Made by a program: the position numbers and the translations under genes
In this document: in pieces, positions 1 to 4,758 of the stretch
Numbering within the stretch: position 1 is the stretch's first letter
Layout: every line of letters begins with the position of its first letter
Assembly (NCBI GenBank): GCA_018335765.1
Contig: JAGXRU010000277.1
Location: 1 to 6,966 of the forward strand
Direction of reading: 5' to 3'
Length of the DNA stretch: 6,966 bases
Source of the DNA: Alkaliphilus sp.
GTDB taxonomy: Bacteria > Bacillota > Clostridia > Peptostreptococcales > Thermotaleaceae
Notes under the pieces: model-generated
What the model saw: only the letters and a program-made list of their open reading frames with translations
Told to the model about the DNA's origin: nothing
Databases searched by the model: none

Positions 1-7
1 TGTATCT

Positions 8-1381
8 TTAGAAGTAAAGATCCTTCTCACCTTTTTCAATTCTTTTTAATCTTTCTACGGTTTCCGCCTTCACTTTTTCATCATTTATTTTTTCTATTTC
101 CTCGGCAATCAATCTTTGTCCCTTCGTCTTCGTATCCTCTGAAGCATAGTGAACCAAGTTTTCTTTGAAAGTTAAAATAGCATTAGGTTGACAAAATTCA
201 TGAATATGGGCATCCTTAGCTAATTCCATAAAGGCAGCCCCTGTTCTATTAGCTCTATAGCAAGCGGTACAAAAACTAGGAAGATGGCCTTGTTCACAAA
301 CCACCTGCAACATTTCATCCAAGGATCGTTCATCGCTGGTTTCAAATTGCGTTGCCTCCCTATCATCTTTTTCATATCCTCCGGGATTTGTTTTAGACCC
401 TGCAGAGATTTGAGAAACTCCAAGACTTAACAACTCATCTCTTATGGCTGCCGGTTCTCTGGTAGATAGAATAATTCCAGTATAAGGTACTGTCAGTCTA
501 TAGACAGCCACAATCTTTTTGAAGTCTTGATCAGACACAGGGTATGGGACTTCTTTCAAAGCAGACTCAAGAGCTGGCCTTAGTCTAGGTACTGAAATAG
601 TATGAGGCCCTACACCATATTTTTCGTCCATATACTGAGAATGCATCAGAGCAGCCATCACATCAAACCTATAGTCATATAATCCTAAAAGAACGCCTAT
701 TCCAAAATCATCAACACCTGCCTCTAATGCTCTCTCGACAGCAGTTAACCTATAGTCATAATCTGATTTTGCTCCTGTTGGATGCATCTTAGCATAGGTT
801 TCTCTATGATAGGTCTCTTGGAAAATTTGAAAAGTTCCTATTCCGGAGGCTTTTAATAGTTTAAATTCCTCGACACTCATAGGTGCGGCATTCACATTTA
901 TTCTCCGTATATCTGATCCCCTATAAATAGCTTGAACAGCCTCGGTAATATGTTGTATGTGAGTTTTTTTGTTGTCTTCTCCGCATACCAATAATATCCT
1001 CTTGTGTCCCTGTTGTTCGATAGCCTGAGCTTCCTGCACAATTTCTTGTATGTTCAAGGTTTTTCGGTGGAGTGTTCTGTTTTCCGCACGAAATCCACAG
1101 TACAGACAATTATTCGTACATTCATTGCTAGTATACAGAGGTGCAAAAACCACGATTCTGTTTCCATAAATTTCTTCCTTAATCATTTTTGCAGTTTCAA
1201 ACAAGGTTTCTAATATTTCTTTGTCTTCTGTTTGAATTAACACCGCAGCTTCTTCAAGGGTCAAGCCATAACAATCCTTAGCCTTTTCAATAATCTCAAA
1301 AATTTCTTCCCTTGTAGCCTGTTTCCCTTGATCAAGCAAGCTAAATATTTTTTGTTCATTGATTATATTTTCATTTTCCAT
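8..1381 (-). CDS. hydG: [FeFe]-hydrogenase H-cluster maturase HydG (radical SAM tyrosine lyase)
   Basis: HydG cleaves L-tyrosine to p-cresol and dehydroglycine, from which it makes the CO and cyanide ligands of the hydrogenase H-cluster (family knowledge). The 457-residue protein is close to the usual HydG length. The radical SAM motif C-x3-C-x2-C is at Cys88, Cys92 and Cys95 (CTNNCLYC). The C-terminal auxiliary-cluster motif C-x2-C-x22-C is at Cys371, Cys374 and Cys397. That second motif distinguishes HydG from its close relative ThiH, so the call is firm. The ATG is preceded by GGAGG (1388-1392, spacing 6). The gene starts 15 nt after the stop of the TM1266-family gene, so the two are almost certainly cotranscribed and controlled by the leader at 1643-1806. 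The TAA stop is 7 nt from the window edge and no terminator is visible, so the operon may continue, perhaps to hydE or hydF (inference). Confidence 0.97.
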   Translation of the reverse strand: MENENIINEQKIFSLLDQGKQATREEIFEIIEKAKDCYGLTLEEAAVLIQTEDKEILETLFETAKMIKEEIYGNRIVVFAPLYTSNECTNNCLYCGFRAENRTLHRKTLNIQEIVQEAQAIEQQGHKRILLVCGEDNKKTHIQHITEAVQAIYRGSDIRRINVNAAPMSVEEFKLLKASGIGTFQIFQETYHRETYAKMHPTGAKSDYDYRLTAVERALEAGVDDFGIGVLLGLYDYRFDVMAALMHSQYMDEKYGVGPHTISVPRLRPALESALKEVPYPVSDQDFKKIVAVYRLTVPYTGIILSTREPAAIRDELLSLGVSQISAGSKTNPGGYEKDDREATQFETSDERSLDEMLQVVCEQGHLPSFCTACYRANRTGAAFMELAKDAHIHEFCQPNAILTFKENLVHYASEDTKTKGQRLIAEEIEKINDEKVKAETVERLKRIEKGEKDLYF

Positions 1382-1396
1382 AATTAACCTCCATCT

Positions 1397-1642
1397 TTAC
1401 TTTTGAGTTAAGGCACTTTTAACAGAAACTCCGGATAATCTTCCAAGCTTGCCTGTCAACGCACCAATTTCGTCTGTCGTGCCATCTACAATAACAGAAA
1501 TCACACTTAAATTTTTTTCTTTGTAGGGTACACCCATTCTTCCAACTATAATATTCCCATAATTGCTTAACAATTTATTCACTATTTCTACACTTTCCTT
1601 TTCTTCAATGATAATAGCAACCACACCGATCCTAGTATTCAA
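1397..1642 (-). CDS. TM1266-family iron-only hydrogenase system putative regulator
   Basis: This is an 81-residue protein of the TM1266 family, an ACT-like ferredoxin-fold domain repeatedly found beside [FeFe]-hydrogenase maturation genes. It is annotated as a putative regulator, but its ligand and target are not established. The predicted alternation is a hydrophobic first strand (residues 5-12), a helix (about 16-28), the conserved turn GRMGVPY (34-40), a strand (45-53), a helix (55-67) and a last strand in GKLGRLSGVSVK (64-75). No DNA-binding domain is visible, so any regulation would go through a partner or ligand. The start is TTG, supported by AAAGGAG 7 nt upstream; no ATG is available nearby in frame. 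It is the first gene after the promoter and attenuator-like leader, with hydG following 15 nt after its stop. Confidence 0.9.
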   Translation of the reverse strand: MNTRIGVVAIIIEEKESVEIVNKLLSNYGNIIVGRMGVPYKEKNLSVISVIVDGTTDEIGALTGKLGRLSGVSVKSALTQK

Positions 1643-1649
1643 GGCAATT

Positions 1650-1656
1650 CTCCTTT
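1650..1656 (-). promoter_or_regulatory. Ribosome binding site fixing a TTG start
   Basis: The minus strand reads AAAGGAG, 7 nt before the TTG at 1640-1642. It decides the start of the TM1266-family gene. It lies just after the T-tract of the leader terminator, so transcripts that stop at the terminator lack it. Confidence 0.8.
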
Positions 1657-1671
1657 CAACAATTCAAAAAC

Positions 1672-1697
1672 AAAAAAACCTTCCTAAGCAAGGAAAG
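1672..1697 (-). terminator. Leader intrinsic terminator (attenuator) before TM1266-hydG
   Basis: The minus strand shows CTTTCCT, a TGCTT loop, AGGAAGG (a 7-bp stem with one G-U pair), then seven T residues. It stands 30 nt before the TTG start and upstream of its ribosome binding site. It would therefore stop transcription before the operon unless it is disrupted. It could also act as the end of the upstream citG transcript. Confidence 0.7.
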
Positions 1698-1812
1698 TTC
1701 AGATTATCCCCATTATCATCACCCTAACCCCTTTTGCTTAGATATTCCTTGCAATTAGCTTAATTTTTTATTCCTCCTGATGAATTTAATCCATCAGTCA
1801 GATTCTAACATT

Positions 1813-1841
1813 ATTCTACCTTTTTCCCGGGAAATATGCAA
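1813..1841 (-). promoter_or_regulatory. Sigma-70-like promoter of the TM1266-hydG operon
   Basis: The minus strand has a -35 of TTGCAT (1841-1836), a 17-nt spacer and a -10 of TAGAAT (1818-1813). This predicts a start near 1806. The spacing is ideal and both hexamers are close to consensus. A second TAGAAT-like match (about 1801-1806) slightly downstream is a weaker alternative. The spacer contains a perfect palindrome described separately. Confidence 0.65.
1823..1834. promoter_or_regulatory. Palindromic candidate operator in the promoter spacer
   Basis: TTTCCCGGGAAA is a perfect 12-bp palindrome wholly between the -35 and -10 hexamers. A dimeric repressor bound there would block RNA polymerase. 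The GC-rich centre stands out from an AT-rich surround. It does not resemble the Rex consensus (TTGTTAA-n4-TTAACAA), and no regulator can be assigned. Confidence 0.45.
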
Positions 1842-1875
1842 GATGAAATATTGGTACTGTGCTTAATCATGTCAT

Positions 1876-1887
1876 AACTATATAGTT
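1876..1887. promoter_or_regulatory. Perfect 12-bp AT-rich palindrome after citG
   Basis: AACTATATAGTT begins 7 bp beyond the citG stop codon and is centred roughly 75 bp upstream of the predicted TM1266-hydG start. The position would suit an upstream regulator site. AT-rich palindromes of this size also arise by chance in such DNA. It lacks a T-tract, so it is not a credible terminator. Confidence 0.25.
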
Positions 1888-1893
1888 GAGTAA

Positions 1894-2757
1894 TCACATC
1901 TCTAACAAATAAAGCATTATCGTAACTGCAAGAAGATCAGCAGACCCTCCTGGGCTAATATTTCTTTCTGTAAATATTTCATCCATTTCTATAATTTTAT
2001 TTCTACCTAATTCAGAGAACATCCCTCCGGCATCTAAAGCTTCTTGAGAAATTCTCTTAACATAATTTAATGTTTCAAAGCCATGCCTTCCCAATATATT
2101 ACTGTCTTCAGTATTAACCATCAAATGAAGAAGAATCTGAACAAATATATCATTTAATGAAGTTTCCCTTTTTTTCAGAAGGTCTTTTAAAATAGGTAGT
2201 GAATAGGTACATACCGTTGGAAAACCTTCCTCCACCTCTCCACGAATTCCTCTAACCCCATATTTTTGAAAGAGTCTTTCTCCATAGGTTTTTTCCTTAT
2301 TATTTTTCCCTAATTCTCTAAGGGAAATTCCATGGGTAATTCTCTTAACCTCCCTGCAAATGAGCTGTGGCTCAATATTAAGATTGCCTGTTTCTCCGTG
2401 AATTTTTCCTGCTGCAGCAGAAATAATCCCCAATGAAAAAAGCAAACCCTTGTGAGTGTTAACACCTTTCGTAGCCGCAAACATTCTTTTTTCGCCTTCA
2501 ACACCTATTATCTTCAACTGATTGAGCAAATCCTCATCTTTTTCACCTTTCCAGTTCGCACCTTCAATTGCACACTGATATAAAGTATGACTCAAAGCAG
2601 CCGTACTTGCCATAAAGGTATAAAAATCCATATCCCCATGGGCTCCTGAATTAAATCTATCCACCAACCCTGGTTTTGGTGAAGCTGAAACTTCATATAG
2701 CATAGATCTTATAGCCAACTCTGCCACATATGCACAAAATTTTTCTTTATCAGTCAA
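1894..2757 (-). CDS. citG: CitG/MdcB-family triphosphoribosyl-dephospho-CoA synthase
   Basis: Family members convert ATP and dephospho-CoA to 2'-(5''-triphosphoribosyl)-3'-dephospho-CoA plus adenine. This is the prosthetic-group precursor for the acyl carrier protein of citrate lyase (CitG) or malonate decarboxylase (MdcB). The 287-residue length is normal. Recognisable blocks are SPKPGLVD (26-33), SGAHGDMDF (37-45), GVNTHKG (98-104), NTEDSN (215-220) and SPGGSADLLA (268-277). It looks intact and cytosolic, with no signal peptide or membrane segment. The start is TTG, preceded by AAAGGGTGA, a weaker site than its neighbours have. It appears to be its own transcription unit, with a promoter at 2850-2858. 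No citrate lyase or decarboxylase gene is in the window, so the target of the cofactor is unknown. CitG cannot be told from MdcB by sequence inspection alone. Confidence 0.88.
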   Translation of the reverse strand: MTDKEKFCAYVAELAIRSMLYEVSASPKPGLVDRFNSGAHGDMDFYTFMASTAALSHTLYQCAIEGANWKGEKDEDLLNQLKIIGVEGEKRMFAATKGVNTHKGLLFSLGIISAAAGKIHGETGNLNIEPQLICREVKRITHGISLRELGKNNKEKTYGERLFQKYGVRGIRGEVEEGFPTVCTYSLPILKDLLKKRETSLNDIFVQILLHLMVNTEDSNILGRHGFETLNYVKRISQEALDAGGMFSELGRNKIIEMDEIFTERNISPGGSADLLAVTIMLYLLEM

Positions 2758-2843
2758 TTAAATCACCCTTTAGTTTGTCATTATCCGATTACCCAAAATC
2801 CTAAGACTGCCAATTGGCTTTATGCTCATCATTTCATCGGTTA
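2758..2843 (-). promoter_or_regulatory. Possibly structured leader of citG
   Basis: About 86 nt lie between the predicted start and the TTG codon. The minus strand contains CCGAT (2840-2836), which can pair with ATCGG (2789-2785). This encloses a segment with the 10-bp palindrome GCCAATTGGC (2809-2818), able to form a small GCC/GGC hairpin. The stretch after the palindrome has TTAGG, TAAT, GGATAAT and AAAC in that order, echoing the TM1266-hydG leader. No terminator is seen between this segment and the ribosome binding site. If it regulates, control at the level of translation is more likely (inference). I do not recognise a known riboswitch. Confidence 0.35.
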
Positions 2844-2849
2844 CACCCT

Positions 2850-2858
2850 ATTATACCA
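2850..2858 (-). promoter_or_regulatory. Extended -10 promoter of citG
   Basis: The minus strand reads TGGTATAAT, a perfect extended -10 (TGnTATAAT). No good -35 lies at the usual distance; the hexamer with 17-nt spacing is ATTAAA. This is consistent with an extended -10 promoter. It sits directly downstream of the hydrogenase terminator, as expected for a new transcription unit. Confidence 0.6.
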
Positions 2859-2878
2859 TTTTGAGTCCTCTATTTAAT

Positions 2879-2910
2879 AAAAAACGCAGGCTTTTACACC
2901 TGCGTTTTTT
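2879..2910 (-). terminator. Intrinsic terminator of the hydrogenase operon
   Basis: A 12-bp perfect stem pairs 2879-2890 with 2899-2910 around an 8-nt loop. Its core is CGCAGG/CCTGCG, flanked by six A and six T residues. It begins 7 nt after the hndD stop codon. The flanking A and T runs make it usable in both directions, but no plus-strand gene needs it. Confidence 0.93.
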
Positions 2911-2917
2911 ATATTTA

Positions 2918-4723
2918 TTAACAATGACAATTTTTACCTGAAGCGTCTTTTTTACAACTTTCTTTTTCACTGTTTCCTGTCGGAAATTTCTCTCTCGCCA
3001 CATAATGCGTATGCAGTAGCTCATGAGCCTTATGACCGTTTGGCTTTCCTAAATACTCATCATATAATTTTTTGATCATTGGATTTTCATGCGATTTTCT
3101 GTATTCCATTACTCTATCTTCTTCATATAGAGCTTTTGCTCTCTCAACCCTAATATCCACATCCATTACTATTTTGGAACATACTTGAGGCTGGCCACCG
3201 CCCGTAACACAACCGCCACTGCAACCCATGACCTCAATAAAGTGATAGTTCTTCTCTCCTGATTTGATCATCTCCAGTACTTTTTTTGCACTGGCTGTAC
3301 CATGAGCTACCGCAACTTTCACTTCAATACCGCCAAGAGTAAGCGTCGCTTCTTTAATGCCATCTATACCCCTTACTGCGTTGTATTCAATATTTTCCAA
3401 GGACTTGCCCTCAAGAATCTCAGCCACAGTTCTTAGTGCTGCCTCCATTACACCACCGGTTGCTCCGAAGATTACGCCGGCACCAGTATATTCTCCCAGA
3501 AGGTCTTGATCAAATTTTTCATCAGAAAGCTTTAAAAATTCAATTCTCGCTTGCTTTATCATCTTAGCTAATTCTCTTGTAGTAAGAACCGCATCCACAT
3601 CCTCATAACCTGTACCCTTCATCTCTGGTCTTGCAGACTCTGTTTTCTTAGATGTGCAAGGCATGATAGAAACAACAAATATATTTTTCGGATCAATATT
3701 GTTTATTTTAGCATAGTATGACTTGATTATAGCTCCCATCATCTGATGAGGTGATTTGCAGGTAGACAAATTCTCAAGGAATTCCGGATAATTGAATTCA
3801 CAATATCTTATCCATCCCGGTGAACATGAAGTAATCATTGGTAACTTCCCACCATTTTGAATTCTGTCTAACAACTCTGTGCCTTCTTCTAAAATAGTCA
3901 AATCCGCACCAAAGTTAGTATCATATACTTTGTTAAAACCTAATCTCTTTAAAGCTGCTACCATTTTTCCTGTTACTCTAGTTCCAATCGGAAGACCAAA
4001 TTCTTCTCCCAGTGCTGCTCTTACAGCAGGAGCTGTTTGTACAACCACATGTAAATTTGGATCTTCTATAGCATCCCAAACTCTATCAATGTCTTCTTTT
4101 TCTCTTAAAGCAGCCACAGGACAAGCTACAATACACTGTCCACAATATACGCAGGGAGTATCTGCCATACTCCAATTAAAGGCAGGAGATACCTCTGTAT
4201 TAAACCCCCTATTTGTAAATTCAAGGATGCCAATACCCTGAACATTTTTACATACATTAACACATCTTCCACAAAGGATACATTTGCTCGGATCTCTTAC
4301 AATCGAATGGGATTTATCATCTATCTCAGCAACTGCTTTGATGCCATCAAATGGAATTTCACTTATATTCAGAGATTCTGACAAGCTTTGCAGCTCGCAA
4401 TTTTTATTTCTAAAGCAGGTTAGACATTCTCTATTATGATTAGAAAGAATCAACTCTACAGTTGCTTTTCTAGCATCTCTAACCTTTTTATTATTTGTTT
4501 TAATAACCATACCTTCTGAAACAGGATGTACACAAGACGCTTGTAGCCCTCTTGCTCCCTTTACCTCCACAAGACATACTCTGCATGCTCCCACTTCATT
4601 AATTTCTTTCATGTAGCATAATGTAGGAATGTCAATGCCTACTGTTTTAGCGGCTTCAAGTATTGTATAGTTTTTGGGTACTTCAACATGTATATTATCT
4701 ATCGTCAAAGAAACTTTTTCCAC
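2918..4723 (-). CDS. hndD: [FeFe]-hydrogenase catalytic subunit, NAD-linked HndD/HydA type
   Basis: This is the H-cluster subunit that reduces protons or oxidises H2. From a GTG at 4721-4723 it has 601 residues. In order: a [2Fe-2S] ferredoxin domain (Cys36, 47, 50, 64); a NuoG-type His-Cys3 cluster (His96, Cys100, 103, 109); two [4Fe-4S] motifs C-x2-C-x2-C-x3-C (Cys148-158 and Cys191-201); and the H-cluster domain with L1 TSCSPGW (298-304), L2 MPCTSKKTE (Cys356) and L3 EVMGCSGGC followed by GGGQP (Cys501, Cys505). A small-subunit-like region (about 545-575) and a tail with Cys590, 599 and 601 follow. This is the five-cluster architecture of trimeric and tetrameric NAD-linked enzymes, which in characterised cases bifurcate electrons between ferredoxin and NAD(P). 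The reading frame extends 7 codons further to a TTG, but AAAGGAG (4734-4740) lies within that extension, so the GTG is preferred. The start is 35 nt after the hndC stop, in the same operon. Confidence 0.95.
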   Translation of the reverse strand: MEKVSLTIDNIHVEVPKNYTILEAAKTVGIDIPTLCYMKEINEVGACRVCLVEVKGARGLQASCVHPVSEGMVIKTNNKKVRDARKATVELILSNHNRECLTCFRNKNCELQSLSESLNISEIPFDGIKAVAEIDDKSHSIVRDPSKCILCGRCVNVCKNVQGIGILEFTNRGFNTEVSPAFNWSMADTPCVYCGQCIVACPVAALREKEDIDRVWDAIEDPNLHVVVQTAPAVRAALGEEFGLPIGTRVTGKMVAALKRLGFNKVYDTNFGADLTILEEGTELLDRIQNGGKLPMITSCSPGWIRYCEFNYPEFLENLSTCKSPHQMMGAIIKSYYAKINNIDPKNIFVVSIMPCTSKKTESARPEMKGTGYEDVDAVLTTRELAKMIKQARIEFLKLSDEKFDQDLLGEYTGAGVIFGATGGVMEAALRTVAEILEGKSLENIEYNAVRGIDGIKEATLTLGGIEVKVAVAHGTASAKKVLEMIKSGEKNYHFIEVMGCSGGCVTGGGQPQVCSKIVMDVDIRVERAKALYEEDRVMEYRKSHENPMIKKLYDEYLGKPNGHKAHELLHTHYVAREKFPTGNSEKESCKKDASGKNCHC

Positions 4724-4733
4724 TTTGGACACA

Positions 4734-4740
4734 CTCCTTT
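4734..4740 (-). promoter_or_regulatory. Ribosome binding site deciding the hndD start
   Basis: The minus strand reads AAAGGAG, 10 nt before the GTG at 4721-4723. It overlaps the second to fourth codons of a longer frame that starts with TTG at 4742-4744, which argues against that upstream start. A GTG only 1 nt after the site is too close to be used. Confidence 0.65.
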
Positions 4741-4758
4741 TCAATTAGTTACCGCACA

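Larger units (their letters stand above)
1643..1806 (-). promoter_or_regulatory. Structured 5' leader, probable attenuator or riboswitch of unrecognised class
   Basis: About 164 nt lie between the predicted transcription start (near 1806) and the TM1266-family gene. Going 5' to 3' on the minus strand there is first a hairpin (1797 to 1777) with a stem of up to 9 bp, one G-U pair and a TAA loop. Next come an AGGAGG (1778-1773), the segment AAGCTAATTG (1761-1752), then GCAAGGAA (1752-1745) and CTAAGCAA (1741-1734). A G-rich stretch with two GATAAT copies follows (about 1730-1703), then an intrinsic terminator (1697-1672). GCAAGGAA can pair perfectly with TTCCTTGC (1695-1688), and CTAAGCAA with TTGCTTAG (1691-1684). 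Both targets lie inside the terminator hairpin, so either pairing would act as an antiterminator. The layout fits cis-acting control of hydG expression. I could not match it to T-box, TPP, SAM, FMN, cobalamin or fluoride consensus elements from memory. Confidence 0.6.

Noticed and set aside
8..1381. ThiH (thiamine tyrosine lyase) instead of HydG.
   Set aside because: The C-terminal C-x2-C-x22-C auxiliary-cluster motif is present, ThiH lacks it, and the neighbour is a TM1266-family gene.
1697..1735. A TPP riboswitch, suggested by GGATAATCTGAAC.
   Set aside because: The CTGAGA element and the ACCTGATC core of TPP aptamers are missing and the order of elements does not fit.
1643..1806. A tyrosine T-box leader, attractive because HydG consumes tyrosine.
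   Set aside because: The T-box core (AGGGTGGnACCGCG) is absent; the nearest string, AGGGTGATGAT, lacks the second half. No specifier loop could be identified.
1823..1834. A Rex (NADH/NAD sensor) operator in the promoter.
   Set aside because: The palindrome TTTCCCGGGAAA does not match the TTGTTAA-n4-TTAACAA consensus.
1876..1887. Terminator for citG.
   Set aside because: The palindrome is AT-only apart from one C and one G and has no following T-tract; the credible terminator downstream is the leader hairpin at 1672-1697.
3879..4241. Plus-strand open frame of 120 codons opposite hndD.
   Set aside because: It lies wholly inside the well-supported hndD gene on the other strand, has no ribosome binding site I can defend, and its protein shows no family motif. 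It is a shadow of hndD.
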